A DNA stretch of 28,999 nt from Pseudomonadota bacterium (GCA_023426225.1 JAFABD010000172.1:1-28999), one strand, 5' to 3'; shown: positions 1 to 8,304, numbered from the stretch's first letter. The notes: generated by a model from the sequence alone, not told the origin. Translations and numbers: made by a program.

Positions 1-489
1 CGCGCGCGCGACGGCGACGGCTGGACGCGGTTCGGGCTCGACGGGCGGCGTCCGATCGATCCGGCGGCGCCGGTCACGCATGTCAGCTTTTTCGAAGCCG
101 ACGCCTATGCGCGCTGGGCCGGCGCGCGCCTGCCGCTCGAGGCCGAATGGGAGGCCGCGGCCGCGGGCGACGATCCCGACGGCGGCAACCAGCTCGACGC
201 CGCCGGTCCGGTGGCGCCGCGTCCGGCGGGTGCGGGTGCGGGTGCGGGCGCGGGCTGGTTCGGCGATGTCTGGGAATGGACCGGCAGCGCCTATCGTCCC
301 TATCCGGGCTTCGATCCGCCCGGGGGCGCGGTGGGCGAATATAACGGCAAGTTCATGAGCGGCCAGTTCGTGCTGCGCGGCGGCAGTTGCGCCACGCCGC
401 GCGGCACCGTGCGCGCCACCACCCGCAACTTCTTCTACCCGCATCAGCGCTGGCAGTTCACCGGCGTGCGGCTCGCCAAGGATCTCTGA
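1..489 (+). CDS. egtB: Ergothioneine biosynthesis protein EgtB, C-terminal part (5' end outside the window)
   Basis: The reading frame is open from base 1 to the TGA at 487-489 (162 residues visible), so this is the tail of a longer gene. EgtB is the non-haem iron sulfoxide synthase that joins a thiol donor to N-alpha-trimethylhistidine (hercynine). The visible part is its formylglycine-generating-enzyme-like domain. Signature segments are THVSFFEADAYARWAG, the LPLEAEWE motif, FGDVWEWTGSAY and the closing LRGGSCATPRGTVR...RNFFYPHQRWQFTGVRLA. The DinB-like N-terminal half lies upstream of the window. A run of five Ala-Gly dipeptides (bases 226-255) sits just before FGDVWEWT, where relatives usually have an ordinary linker. 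egtD starts two bases after the stop, so the two genes are almost certainly one transcript. Family identity is strong; which thiol donor is used cannot be read from this fragment. Confidence 0.9.
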   Translation, partial: RARDGDGWTRFGLDGRRPIDPAAPVTHVSFFEADAYARWAGARLPLEAEWEAAAAGDDPDGGNQLDAAGPVAPRPAGAGAGAGAGWFGDVWEWTGSAYRPYPGFDPPGGAVGEYNGKFMSGQFVLRGGSCATPRGTVRATTRNFFYPHQRWQFTGVRLAKDL

Positions 490-491
490 CG

Positions 492-1490
492 ATGCACACG
501 CTTCTCGAAACGCCGGCCGATGCGCTCGCCCATCCGACGACGGGGCCGCGCTCGCGCGTCGACCCCCAGTTCCGCGCCGATGTGCTCGCCGGGCTCGCGC
601 GGCGGCCGCGCGCGATTCCGGCGCGCTGGTTCTACGATCGGCGCGGCTCCGAACTGTTCGAAGCGATCACGCGGCTTCCCGAATATTATCCGACGCGGAC
701 CGAGACCGCGCTGCTCGAACGCGTCTGTCCGGCGCTGCCGGTGCCGCGGGGGGCGGCGGTGGTCGAATTCGGGTCGGGCGCGTCGGCCAAGACGCCGCAC
801 CTGCTGCGCGCGGTCGCGCCTGCGGCCTATGTGCCGATCGACATTTCGGGCGATTTCCTGCGCGAATCGGCGACCGCGCTCGGCGGCGCGTTTCCGGGGC
901 TGCCCGTCTATCCGGTCGAGGCCGATTTCATGCGCCCGGTGCCGCTCCCCGCGCCGGTCGCGGGGCTGCCCAAGATCGGCTTCTTTCCCGGCTCGACGAT
1001 CGGCAACCTCACCGCGCCGGCCGCAGTCGACCTGTTGCGCGCGATGCGCGACTGGCTGGGCGAGGGGGCTTGGCTGCTGATCGGGATGGACCGGATCAAG
1101 GATCCCGACATCCTCGTGCGCGCCTATGACGATGCGGCCGGCGTGACCGCGGCGTTCAACCGCAACCTGCTCGAACGGATCAATCGCGAGCTCGACGGGA
1201 CGATCCCGGTCGACGCCTTCCGCCATCGCGCGATCTGGAATGCCGATGCGGCGCGGATCGAAATGCATCTCGAGGCAGTCCGGGCGGTTGGCTTTTCGGT
1301 TTCCGGGAACGACTTCGAAATCGCGGCGAACGACACGATTCACACCGAAAACAGCCATAAATACGGCCCGAACGGCAGCCGATTGCTGCTTCGCGCCGGC
1401 CATTGGGAGCCCGTGGCCGAATGGACCGATCCGCGCGACTGGTTCGCGCTGCTGCTGTGCCAGGCGCGCGCGATGACCAGCGCGCCCTGA
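492..1490 (+). CDS. egtD: L-histidine N-alpha-methyltransferase EgtD
   Basis: EgtD uses three molecules of SAM to trimethylate the alpha-amino group of histidine, giving hercynine, the substrate of EgtB. The 332-residue product has the normal family length (about 320-330). Recognisable parts are the N-terminal GLARRPRAIPARWFYDRRGSELFEAITRLPEYYPTRTE region (in pieces: ARWFYDRRGSELFEAI, LPEYYPTRTE), the SAM-binding VVEFGSGASAKTPHLL, FFPGSTIGNL, and the C-terminal HTENSHKYG segment. The ATG at 492 is chosen because it follows the egtB stop by two bases and has an AAGGA ribosome-binding site at 479-483 inside the end of egtB. A longer open frame from 387 would overlap egtB by about 100 bases and is unlikely. 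egtB-egtD form a compact biosynthetic pair; no further egt gene is visible. The next gene is convergent and ends only 14 bases away, with no clear terminator between them. Confidence 0.93.
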   Translation: MHTLLETPADALAHPTTGPRSRVDPQFRADVLAGLARRPRAIPARWFYDRRGSELFEAITRLPEYYPTRTETALLERVCPALPVPRGAAVVEFGSGASAKTPHLLRAVAPAAYVPIDISGDFLRESATALGGAFPGLPVYPVEADFMRPVPLPAPVAGLPKIGFFPGSTIGNLTAPAAVDLLRAMRDWLGEGAWLLIGMDRIKDPDILVRAYDDAAGVTAAFNRNLLERINRELDGTIPVDAFRHRAIWNADAARIEMHLEAVRAVGFSVSGNDFEIAANDTIHTENSHKYGPNGSRLLLRAGHWEPVAEWTDPRDWFALLLCQARAMTSAP

Positions 1491-1504
1491 TAAGCTGTTT
1501 TATC

Positions 1505-2497
1505 TCAACGCGTTACGGCTTCCGCGTGCCAGATTCGCAACCAGTTGATCGACCCCCGGCACTCGTCCATCTCGCGCACCTCGATCGCGCGGAACGAGGT
1601 GCCGTCCCAAATATATCGCGCACTTTCTCCACAATCGCCGACGCCGCGCCCTTTTGAATAGGTGGATAGTTCGGATTTCTTCGGATCCCATCCCGCATTC
1701 GTCAGCAACTCCGCGTCGCCGAGATAATCGAAGTCTGCCGTTTCTACTTTGCTTCCGCGGACAATAAAGGCGACGCTCGAAAAATTATAGGCACCGTTCC
1801 CGCACGGTAGCAGCGCAAGCGTCGCGCCGCCGCCCAGTGCTGCCGTCTCGACTTCCGGGGCGGGATTGTCGTCGCTGTAATTACTCGAACAATCCACCAT
1901 CTTTTCCATCTGCGCCCGCATCGCGGCGGTAATCGGCACCGCCGTCCCATCGGCCTTCACCCCGACAATCCGCGGCACCGCCGGCGGTGCGGGCACTGCC
2001 GACGCCGGTTTCGGCCCCCGCGCAATCGCTGCCGTCACCCCGCCCGCACGCCCCTGCTCGGCATCGATAAAGCGCAGTGCAGCCGACGACCCCTTCAGCG
2101 AAACCCGCGCGATCATCTTCCCCCGCGCGTCGGCGAGCGTCAGTGCCGTGCCGTTGGCCGCGGCCGTGACCAGCCGCGCGGCGTCCGCACCCGTCAGCGT
2201 CACTTGCCCCTCGGCAATGCGGCCCGCACCGATCCGCTGCCCGTCGATGGCGACCACCGCGTCGCCCTTGGCATCCCCCGCGTCGATCGAGACCCGGAAC
2301 GTGCCATCCGGCCCGGCCTTGCGCTCGATCGAGGCGAGCCGCGGTCCATCATCGGGCCAGTCGCCGCCATCGGGCGCCAGCGCGGTCATCTCGCACGCCC
2401 GCACATTGTCGCAGGCGACGGCCCAATCGGCGAAAGTCTTGATCGAACCCATGGCAGGATCGGTCGGTACGGCGGCAAGGATCGCGAGGAGCAGCAT
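1505..2497 (-). CDS. DUF1176 domain-containing exported protein
   Basis: The 330-residue product matches the DUF1176 family, whose members are exported proteins of unknown function. The family signature is clear: FADWAVACDNVRACEMTAL near the N-terminus (two cysteines that could form a disulfide), a cysteine pair region around MVDCSSNY and LLPCGNGAYN, and the C-terminal YSKGRGVGDCGESARYIWDGTSF plus MDECRGS. The ATG at 2497 is the only sensible start because an in-frame TAG lies four codons upstream. The N-terminus is hydrophobic (MLLLAILAAV) but has no basic n-region and is short for a signal peptide, so export is inferred mainly from the family and the paired cysteines. It faces away from hbd, with 71 bases between their starts that must hold both promoters. 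No function can be assigned. Confidence 0.8.
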   Translation of the reverse strand: MLLLAILAAVPTDPAMGSIKTFADWAVACDNVRACEMTALAPDGGDWPDDGPRLASIERKAGPDGTFRVSIDAGDAKGDAVVAIDGQRIGAGRIAEGQVTLTGADAARLVTAAANGTALTLADARGKMIARVSLKGSSAALRFIDAEQGRAGGVTAAIARGPKPASAVPAPPAVPRIVGVKADGTAVPITAAMRAQMEKMVDCSSNYSDDNPAPEVETAALGGGATLALLPCGNGAYNFSSVAFIVRGSKVETADFDYLGDAELLTNAGWDPKKSELSTYSKGRGVGDCGESARYIWDGTSFRAIEVREMDECRGSINWLRIWHAEAVTR

Positions 2498-2568
2498 GAT
2501 CGCAGTCTAGCCGAGCCGGGCAGGGAGCGGTAGGGCGGCGGTCACGAACCACCAACGGAGACGAAACG

Positions 2569-3438
2569 ATGCAGACGATCGGTGTAATCGGTGCAGGTCA
2601 GATGGGGGCGGGGATCGCCCAGGTTTCGGCGCAGTCGGGGTACCATGTGCTCCTGTCGGATGTGGACGTCGCGCGTGCCGAAGCCGGCAAGGCGGGGATT
2701 GCCAAGCAGCTCAAGCGTCTGGTCGAGAAGGAAAAGATCGCCGCGGCCGACGCCGACGCCGCGCTCGCCCGGATCGAGCCGGTCGGTGATGTCGCGGCGA
2801 TGGCGCCGTGCGGCATCGTGATCGAGGCCGCGACCGAGCGTGAGTCGATCAAGCGCCAGATCTTCGAGAATGTCGGCAAGGTGCTCGGCGACGACGCGAT
2901 CCTGGCCAGCAACACCTCGTCGATCCCGATCACGCGGCTGGCGCAGGCTGCGCCCGATCCCGCGCGGTTCGTCGGCGTCCACTTCTTCAACCCGGTGCCG
3001 GTGATGGGGCTGATCGAACTGATCCGCGGCCTTGCGACCTCGGACGCGACGGTGAAGACGGTCGAGGCGTTCGGTCAGTCGCTCGGCAAGCGTATCGTTC
3101 ATGCCAACGACGCGCCCGGTTTCATCGTCAATCGCATCCTGCTGCCGATGCTCAACGAGGCCTGCTTCGCGCTGGGCGAGGGCGTCGCGACGATCCGTGA
3201 CATCGACGCGGCGTGCCAGCTGGGCCTCAACCACCCGATGGGGCCGTTCACGCTGGCCGACTTCATCGGTCTCGACACCTGCCTCGAGATCTGCCGCGTG
3301 CTGTTCGAGGGGACGGGCGATCCCAAGTTCCGCCCGGCGCCGATCCTGGTAAAATATGTCGAAGCCGGCTGGTACGGTCGCAAAACCAAGCGCGGCTTCT
3401 ACGACTATACCGGTCCGGAGCCGGTCCCGACGCGCTGA
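2569..3438 (+). CDS. hbd: 3-hydroxybutyryl-CoA (3-hydroxyacyl-CoA) dehydrogenase
   Basis: This soluble 289-residue enzyme interconverts 3-hydroxyacyl-CoA and 3-oxoacyl-CoA with NAD(P)H, in short-chain fatty acid or butanoate metabolism. The N-terminal Rossmann motif GVIGAGQMGAGIA (residues 5-17) binds the nucleotide. The catalytic histidine is H138 in VGVHFFNPVPVM, and the catalytic glutamate region follows it. The C-terminal domain shows DAPGFIVNRIL and LNHPMGPFTLADFIGLD, both classical for the family. Length is normal for the stand-alone bacterial form (about 280-290) as opposed to the large FadB fusion. A GGAGA ribosome-binding site precedes the ATG by about seven bases. It is a single-gene unit closed by a strong hairpin terminator. 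Exact substrate chain length cannot be read from sequence; the symbol follows the closest family usage. Confidence 0.9.
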   Translation: MQTIGVIGAGQMGAGIAQVSAQSGYHVLLSDVDVARAEAGKAGIAKQLKRLVEKEKIAAADADAALARIEPVGDVAAMAPCGIVIEAATERESIKRQIFENVGKVLGDDAILASNTSSIPITRLAQAAPDPARFVGVHFFNPVPVMGLIELIRGLATSDATVKTVEAFGQSLGKRIVHANDAPGFIVNRILLPMLNEACFALGEGVATIRDIDAACQLGLNHPMGPFTLADFIGLDTCLEICRVLFEGTGDPKFRPAPILVKYVEAGWYGRKTKRGFYDYTGPEPVPTR

Positions 3439-3460
3439 TCTTCGCGGTTGCCGCAATCGA

Positions 3461-3500
3461 AAAGGGGGCGTCCGGCCAGTGCCGGGCGCCCCCCTTTTTT
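3461..3500. terminator. Bidirectional rho-independent terminator between hbd and the nucleoside transporter gene
   Basis: A GC-rich inverted repeat (GGGGGCGTCCGGC / GCCGGGCGCCCCC with one mismatch, four-base loop CAGT) is flanked by AAAA on the left and six T on the right. Read on the plus strand it ends in a T run after hbd. Read on the minus strand it also ends in a run of four T, 23 bases beyond the stop of the convergent transporter gene. It can therefore serve both genes. Confidence 0.85.
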
Positions 3501-3522
3501 GGTTCGCGATGGCGCGGATGCG

Positions 3523-4818
3523 TCAGGGAAGCAGCAGCCCCGCGAGCGCCGCCGACATCAGATTGGCCAGGCTTCCGGCGATCAGCGCCCGGATGCCCAG
3601 CTTGGCGATGAGCGGGCGCTGATTGGGTGCGAGGCTTCCGGTCGAAGCCATCTGGATCGCGATCGAGCTGAAATTGGCGAAGCCGCACAGCGCAAAGGTG
3701 ATGATCGCGCGCGTGCGCGGCGCCAGGTCGGTCATGTTGCCCAGGTCGATGAACGCGACGAACTCGTTGAGCACCAGCTTGGTGCCGAACAGGCCGCCCG
3801 CCTCGACCGCTTCGCGCCACGAAATGCCGAGCAGGTACATCACCGGGGCAAAGATGGTGCCGATGATCTTCTGAAAGCTCAGCCCGGCCAGGCCGCTTGC
3901 CCAGGCGGCATTGCCGCTCGCGTGGTAAACCCAGTCGCCTGCGCTCGCGAGCAGGCCGTTGGCAAGCGCGACGAGCGCGACGAACGCAAGCACCATCGCG
4001 CCGACCGCCACCGCGATCTTGACGCCGGTCGACGCGCCCGTCGCCGCCGCCATGATGATGTTGGCGGCGCGCTCTTCCTCCAGGTCGTGCTCGGCGAGCT
4101 TGATGACCTCTTCCTCGACATCGTCGCCCAGCGGCAGTTCGTCATCGGCGACGTCGGTGTCGGGCATGATGATCTTGGCCATCAGCAGTCCGCCCGGTGC
4201 CGCCATGAACGACGCGGCGAGCAGGTAGGGGAGCGACCCCGGCCCCAGCAGGCTGGCATAGGCGGCAAGGATCGTGCCCGCGACGCCGGCCATGCCCACA
4301 CTCATCACCGCAAAGAGCTGCGACGGCGTCAATCGCGCCAGATAAGGCCGGATCACCAGCGGCGATTCGCTCTGGCCGACGAAGATGTTGGCCGCCGCGC
4401 ACAGCGATTCGACCTTGCTCGTTCCCACCACCTTCTCGATCGCGCCGCCGATCCAGCGGATCACGAACTGCATGATGTGAAGGTGATAGAGGATCGAGAC
4501 CAGCGCGGCGAAGAAGACGATCACCGGCAGTGCGCTGATCGCGAAACTGTTTCCCCCCAGTTCAGGCTTGGCGAGCGGGCCGAACAGGAAGCTCGTGCCC
4601 GCGCTCGCATAGCCGAGCAGCGCCGAAACGCCGTTCGACATCGTGTGCAACAGGGCCTGGCCCCAGCTGGTCCGCAGCACGAGCACCGCGATGCCGGTCT
4701 GCAACGCAAATGCCGCGCCCACGACGCGAAGCTGGATCGCGCGGCGGTTGGTCGAAAGCAGGAATGCGATCGCAAGGATCGCCAGAATACCGAAGATACC
4801 GGTCGGAAAATGAGTCAT
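3523..4818 (-). CDS. Concentrative nucleoside transporter (NupC/CNT family)
   Basis: This is an inner-membrane importer of nucleosides driven by a proton or sodium gradient. The 431-residue product has the usual length (about 400-430) and the multiple hydrophobic segments of the family. Family motifs are clear: FVGQSESPLVIRPYLARLTPSQL, followed by VMSVGMAGVAGTILAAYASLLG, and GTKLVLNEFVAFIDLG, then the C-terminal CGFANFSSIAIQMASTGSLAP. A strongly acidic stretch (DTDVADDELPLGDDVEEEV) sits in the cytoplasmic loop after the AAPGGLLMAKIIMP segment, where relatives also carry a charged loop. The start MTHFPTG (4818) is chosen because the first membrane helix begins a few residues later. An upstream in-frame ATG at 4851 would add eleven charged residues without an obvious benefit. 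The open frame continues far upstream to 6249, but that part is antisense to argB. Purine versus pyrimidine preference cannot be told. Confidence 0.88.
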   Translation of the reverse strand: MTHFPTGIFGILAILAIAFLLSTNRRAIQLRVVGAAFALQTGIAVLVLRTSWGQALLHTMSNGVSALLGYASAGTSFLFGPLAKPELGGNSFAISALPVIVFFAALVSILYHLHIMQFVIRWIGGAIEKVVGTSKVESLCAAANIFVGQSESPLVIRPYLARLTPSQLFAVMSVGMAGVAGTILAAYASLLGPGSLPYLLAASFMAAPGGLLMAKIIMPDTDVADDELPLGDDVEEEVIKLAEHDLEEERAANIIMAAATGASTGVKIAVAVGAMVLAFVALVALANGLLASAGDWVYHASGNAAWASGLAGLSFQKIIGTIFAPVMYLLGISWREAVEAGGLFGTKLVLNEFVAFIDLGNMTDLAPRTRAIITFALCGFANFSSIAIQMASTGSLAPNQRPLIAKLGIRALIAGSLANLMSAALAGLLLP

Positions 4819-5034
4819 CCGCTGAAATGCGCCCCAGCGCCGGCCCATGGGCGGCCGGCCAAACTTGCCGTTCATACACGTCGGGCGGGCGAAGGCGATA
4901 GGGGGCATTGCACGCGTCCGATCGACGATGCAGGCGCGCAAATGGGACAGGTGCGACGCCTTCATGGCGGCTTCGGTGCACGGTCGTGCCGCCGCCCTCT
5001 TTCGCCGGCGGCGCTTTGCCGCTAGCGTCCTCCG

Positions 5035-5718
5035 ATGGAAATCCGCTCCAGCGCCAGCATCACGCGCTCGCTCTTCTTCTTCTCGGTCTTTTACGGCGGC
5101 ATGGTCTGCATTGCGGGGGTGCTTGGCAACAAGCAGGTCTCGCTCGGGCCGCTGTCGGTCCTCGGAACATGGGTGGGCGTCGGTCCGCTCGCGGTCGAGG
5201 CGGGAATCTTTGCCTTCCTCATGCTCGTCTCGGTGTCGAGCGCGGTTGCCGAACTCCATGGTCCGGAAATCGGGCGCCGCCTGGTGCTGTTCGGTTTCGT
5301 GCCGCTCGTCGTGTCGGTGCTGCTCTCGCTGCTCGTCCTCAGGCTCCCCGCTTCGGCGAGCATGGAGCCGAACCGGCTCGCCGCCTTCACCCTGATGATG
5401 GAGGGGACGCCGCGAATCTGGCTCGGCGGAATCATCGCCTATGGCATTTCGCAGATCCTCAACGTGACGATCTTCGGCGCGCTGCGTTCGGGAACGGGGC
5501 GGATGCTGTGGCTGCGCGCGGCGCTGGCCAGCATGCTCAGCCAGATTGCCGACACGCTGATCTTCGTCACCGTGGCCTTCTATAACGTCTTTCCGATCGG
5601 CGAACTGCTCGTCGGACAGATGATTGCCAAGGTGGTGCTCAGCCTCGTGCTCGTTCCGCCGCTGATCTATGCCTTTGTCGCGTTCGGGCGCCGGCTCGAC
5701 GGGCGGCGTCCGCTCTGA
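5035..5718 (+). CDS. Queuosine precursor transporter (YhhQ/DUF165 family)
   Basis: The 227-residue membrane protein belongs to the family formerly called DUF165 or VUT, whose E. coli member YhhQ takes up the queuine precursors preQ0 and preQ1 for tRNA modification. About six hydrophobic segments are visible, starting with FFFSVFYGGMVCIAGVLGNK. Typical features are the region GPLAVEAGIFAFLMLVSVSSAVAELHG in the first third (the E-G-F/L membrane segment followed by a polar turn), the GGIIAYGISQILNVTIFGALR segment and SQIADTLIFVTVAFY. The gene stands alone in front of argB, with 66 bases between the stop and the argB start. I looked for a preQ1 riboswitch in the 216-base stretch upstream and saw none. 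Family assignment is good; the actual substrate is inferred from family members only. Confidence 0.8.
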   Translation: MEIRSSASITRSLFFFSVFYGGMVCIAGVLGNKQVSLGPLSVLGTWVGVGPLAVEAGIFAFLMLVSVSSAVAELHGPEIGRRLVLFGFVPLVVSVLLSLLVLRLPASASMEPNRLAAFTLMMEGTPRIWLGGIIAYGISQILNVTIFGALRSGTGRMLWLRAALASMLSQIADTLIFVTVAFYNVFPIGELLVGQMIAKVVLSLVLVPPLIYAFVAFGRRLDGRRPL

Positions 5719-5784
5719 CGTCGCAGGGGGCGTGCGTCGTCCCAGGGGTTGGGCTTCGTCATCATTTGGCCTAAGGGCGCCCGA

Positions 5785-6684
5785 ATGACCGATCACGCAC
5801 CCGATCCGGCGATGCTCGCCAAGGCCGAAACGCTCACCGAGGCGCTGCCCTATCTGCAGCGCTATGCGGGGGCGACGTTTGTGGTGAAATATGGCGGCCA
5901 CGCCATGGGCGATCCTGAGCTTCAGCGCCAGTTCGCCAATGACATGGTCCTGCTCAAGGCGGTGGGGATCAACCCGATCGTCGTTCATGGCGGCGGCCCC
6001 CAGATCGGCGCGATGCTCAAGCGCCTGGGCGTCGAATCCGAATTTGTCGGCGGCCTGCGTGTCACCGATGCCGAAACCGCACGGATCGCCGAGATGGTCC
6101 TGGCGGGTTCGATCAACAAGGAAATCGTCGGCTGGATCGCGCAGGCGGGCGGCCGGGCCGTGGGGATCGCGGGCAAGGATGCCGGCCTCGTCACTGCACG
6201 GAAGGTTGAAGGGCGCGCCGCCGACCCGCTTCAGGGGATCGAGCGCCACGTCGACCTCGGCTTCGTCGGCGAGCCGGTCGAGGTCGATCCGTCATTACTG
6301 AAGACGCTCGCCGACCAGGGCTTCATCCCCGTGGTCGCGCCGATCGGGATGGGTGCCGACGGCCATACGTACAACATCAACGCCGACACGATGGCGGGCG
6401 CGATCGCCGGCGCGTGCGGCGCATCGCGTTTCTTCCTGCTGACCGACGTTGCGGGGGTGCTCGACAAGTCGGGCGCACTCGTCACCGATCTCGATCCGGC
6501 CCGGATCGCCGCGCTCAAGGCCGATGGCACGATCTCGGGCGGCATGATCCCCAAGGTCGATACCTGCGTCGCTGCGGTCCAGGCCGGGGTCGATGCCGCG
6601 GTGATCCTTGACGGCCGCATCCCGCACGCGATGCTGCTCGAAATCTTCACCCGGTGCGGCGCCGGGACGCTGGTCCGCGCCTGA
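5785..6684 (+). CDS. argB: Acetylglutamate kinase
   Basis: ArgB phosphorylates N-acetyl-L-glutamate with ATP, the second step of arginine biosynthesis, in the cytoplasm. The 299-residue product carries the amino-acid-kinase motifs: FVVKYGGHAMGD near residues 32-43 (lysine K35), VVHGGGPQIGAML for substrate binding, NINADTMAGAIAGA, and the C-terminal GGMIPKVDTCVAAVQAGVDAAVILDGRIPHAMLLEIFT. The roughly 30-residue extension before the VVKYGG strand is the kind found in arginine-inhibited, hexameric enzymes, so feedback inhibition is likely (inference). The ATG at 5785 has AAGGG at 5773-5777 as ribosome-binding site. An alternative upstream TTG at 5749 would add twelve unrelated residues. A hairpin follows the stop, and yggT begins about 120 bases downstream, so co-transcription with the later genes is uncertain. 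Confidence 0.95.
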   Translation: MTDHAPDPAMLAKAETLTEALPYLQRYAGATFVVKYGGHAMGDPELQRQFANDMVLLKAVGINPIVVHGGGPQIGAMLKRLGVESEFVGGLRVTDAETARIAEMVLAGSINKEIVGWIAQAGGRAVGIAGKDAGLVTARKVEGRAADPLQGIERHVDLGFVGEPVEVDPSLLKTLADQGFIPVVAPIGMGADGHTYNINADTMAGAIAGACGASRFFLLTDVAGVLDKSGALVTDLDPARIAALKADGTISGGMIPKVDTCVAAVQAGVDAAVILDGRIPHAMLLEIFTRCGAGTLVRA

Positions 6685-6691
6685 GGCTACG

Positions 6692-6716
6692 ACCCGGGCG
6701 GCGGATGCGCCCGGGT
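6692..6716 (+). terminator. Possible weak terminator hairpin after argB
   Basis: A nine-base-pair inverted repeat (ACCCGGGCG / CGCCCGGGT, loop GCGGATG) lies eight bases after the argB stop. Only TTGTG follows, so there is no proper T run. It could be an attenuating hairpin or a 3' stabiliser rather than a full terminator. Confidence 0.4.
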
Positions 6717-6808
6717 TGTGCATCCCCTATATGCCCGGACGATAATGCCGGTTGTGGGCGCGGCAGGCTTTCCTGTATCCAGCCCCTCGGCGAATTGCGG
6801 AGACCCCC

Positions 6809-7129
6809 TTGAGCGACTTTCTGATAACGCTGCTGCAGATCGTGCAGATGCTGCTGACGGTGTTCTGGTGGATCATCGTGGTCCAGGCGATCATGTCGTG
6901 GCTGATCGCGTTCAACGTGATCAACACCTACAACGATTTCGTGCGTTCGCTGTGGAACGCGCTGCGCGTGATGACCGAACCCTTTTATCGGCCGATCCGC
7001 CGGATTCTCCCCGATTTCGGCGGGCTCGATTTTTCGCCCTTCGTGGTGCTGTTGCTGGTCATCATTCTGCAGAATTACCTGATCCCCTTTGCCGCGCGCC
7101 AGATCGCGCTGTCGGCAGCCGGCGTCTGA
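6809..7129 (+). CDS. YggT family membrane protein
   Basis: The roughly 106-residue product is a YggT-family inner-membrane protein with two hydrophobic stretches (LLQIVQMLLTVFWWIIVVQAIMS and FVVLLLVIILQNYLIPF) separated by a conserved polar region containing LRVMTEPFYRPIRRILPDFGGLDFSP. The family has been linked to membrane-protein and cell-division functions in other bacteria, but its biochemical role is not firmly established. I choose the TTG at 6809 because GCGGAG at 6797-6802 gives a well-placed ribosome-binding site and the protein then starts (M)SDFLITLLQ like its relatives. Another TTG at 6752 would add nineteen residues. The DUF167 gene follows directly on the stop codon. yggT next to a DUF167 (yggU) gene is a widely conserved pairing. 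Confidence 0.85.
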   Translation: MSDFLITLLQIVQMLLTVFWWIIVVQAIMSWLIAFNVINTYNDFVRSLWNALRVMTEPFYRPIRRILPDFGGLDFSPFVVLLLVIILQNYLIPFAARQIALSAAGV

Positions 7130-7432
7130 GTGCCTGCGTGGCGTGAGACGGCGGACGGACTGGAGATCGCCGTCCGCGTGACGCCGCGCGCCTCGCGCGA
7201 CCGGATCGGGCCGGGAACGCCCGACCATTTCGCCGCCCGGCTTGCCGCCCCGCCCGTCGAAGGGGCGGCGAACACCGCACTCGTGGCGCTGGTCGCGCGC
7301 AGCTTTGGCGTGGCGCGGCGCGACGTCCGGCTGATTGCGGGCGATACTGCGCGGCTCAAGCGGCTGGCGGTCGCCGGCGACGCCGCGGCGCTGGCGCAAA
7401 TCGCCGCGCGTCTCTATGAGGGCGAACCATGA
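7130..7432 (+). CDS. DUF167 (YggU) family protein
   Basis: The 100-residue product matches the small DUF167/YggU family: LEIAVRVTPRASRDRI near the N-terminus and the hallmark APPVEGAANTALVALVARSFGVARRDVRLIAGDTARLKRLAV. These are compact soluble alpha/beta proteins of unknown function. The GTG start at 7130 is the first base after the yggT stop, so the pair is translationally linked. Its own stop overlaps the folD ATG in the four-base arrangement ATGA at 7429-7432, so all three genes are very likely one operon. Confidence 0.87.
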   Translation: MPAWRETADGLEIAVRVTPRASRDRIGPGTPDHFAARLAAPPVEGAANTALVALVARSFGVARRDVRLIAGDTARLKRLAVAGDAAALAQIAARLYEGEP

Positions 7433-8304
7433 GCGCAGCACTGATCGACGGCAAGGCCTTTGCCGCGGGCCTGCGGGCCCGTATCGCCAACCAGGTTTCC
7501 GAATTCCAGGCCGCAGCCGGGCGCGTTCCCGGCCTTGCGGTGGTGCTGGTGGGCGACGATCCCGCATCGGCCGTCTATGTGCGCTCAAAGGGCAAGATGA
7601 CCCGCGAAGCGGGTATGGAGAGTTTCGAGCATCGCCTGCCGGCCGATGCCGGCCAGGATGCGCTGATCGCACTCGTCGATCAGCTCAATGCCGATCCGCG
7701 GGTCGACGGCATCCTCGTCCAGTTGCCGCTGCCGGCGCATCTCGACGCGCAGGCGGTGCTGTTGCGGATCGACCCCGAAAAGGACGTCGACGGCTTCCAT
7801 CCGGTCAATGCCGGGCGTCTCGCCACCGGGTTGCCCGGGTTCGTTCCGTGCACCCCGCTGGGTTGCCTGATGCTGCTCGAGGATCGGCTGGGCGACCTGT
7901 CGGGGCTCAACGCGGTGGTGATCGGCCGGTCGAACATCGTCGGCAAGCCGATGGCGGCGCTGCTCACCGCGCGCAACGCGACGGTCACGCTGGCGCATTC
8001 GCGCACGCGCAACCTGCCGCATTTCCTCGCCCATGCCGATATCGTCGTCGCCGCGGTCGGGCGTCCCCACTTCGTCAAGGGCGAATGGCTCAAGGCGGCC
8101 GCCACGGTGATCGACGTCGGCATCAACCGCGTCGACGGGGTTCTGGTCGGCGATGTCGATTTCGACAGCGCGGCGTCCGTCGCGGGCGCGATCACGCCGG
8201 TCCCCGGCGGAGTTGGGCCGATGACGATCGCCTGCCTGCTCCGCAACACGCTGGTTGCCGCGCACCGTCGCGACGGCATCGATCTCGACGAGTCGGCGTT
8301 GTGA
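7429..8304 (+). CDS. folD: Bifunctional methylene-THF dehydrogenase / methenyl-THF cyclohydrolase
   Basis: FolD interconverts 5,10-methylene-, 5,10-methenyl- and 10-formyl-tetrahydrofolate, using NADP+, and so feeds one-carbon units to purines, formyl-Met-tRNA and methionine. The 291-residue product is of normal length. The active-site region DDPASAVYVRSKGKMTREAG contains the conserved tyrosine and lysine. DGILVQLPLP, the GLPGFVPCTPLG segment, and the NADP-binding GRSNIVGKPMAALL are all present, as is the C-terminal TPVPGGVGPMTIACLLRNT. It overlaps the preceding DUF167 gene by four bases, which points to coupled translation. The MarC-family gene starts 22 bases after its stop. Nothing is missing or unusual in the protein. 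Confidence 0.96.
   Translation: MSAALIDGKAFAAGLRARIANQVSEFQAAAGRVPGLAVVLVGDDPASAVYVRSKGKMTREAGMESFEHRLPADAGQDALIALVDQLNADPRVDGILVQLPLPAHLDAQAVLLRIDPEKDVDGFHPVNAGRLATGLPGFVPCTPLGCLMLLEDRLGDLSGLNAVVIGRSNIVGKPMAALLTARNATVTLAHSRTRNLPHFLAHADIVVAAVGRPHFVKGEWLKAAATVIDVGINRVDGVLVGDVDFDSAASVAGAITPVPGGVGPMTIACLLRNTLVAAHRRDGIDLDESAL

Noticed and set aside
4819..5034. Possible preQ1 riboswitch or other RNA upstream of the queuosine-precursor transporter
   Set aside because: I found no C-rich hairpin followed by an A-rich tail near the start codon, and no other recognisable RNA element. The 216 bases show only local GC-rich complementarity.
4819..6249. Upstream extension of the nucleoside-transporter frame, giving a 908-residue protein
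   Set aside because: The added 477 residues are low-complexity, basic and acidic sequence antisense to argB and the queuosine-precursor transporter gene. The transporter alone has the normal family length.
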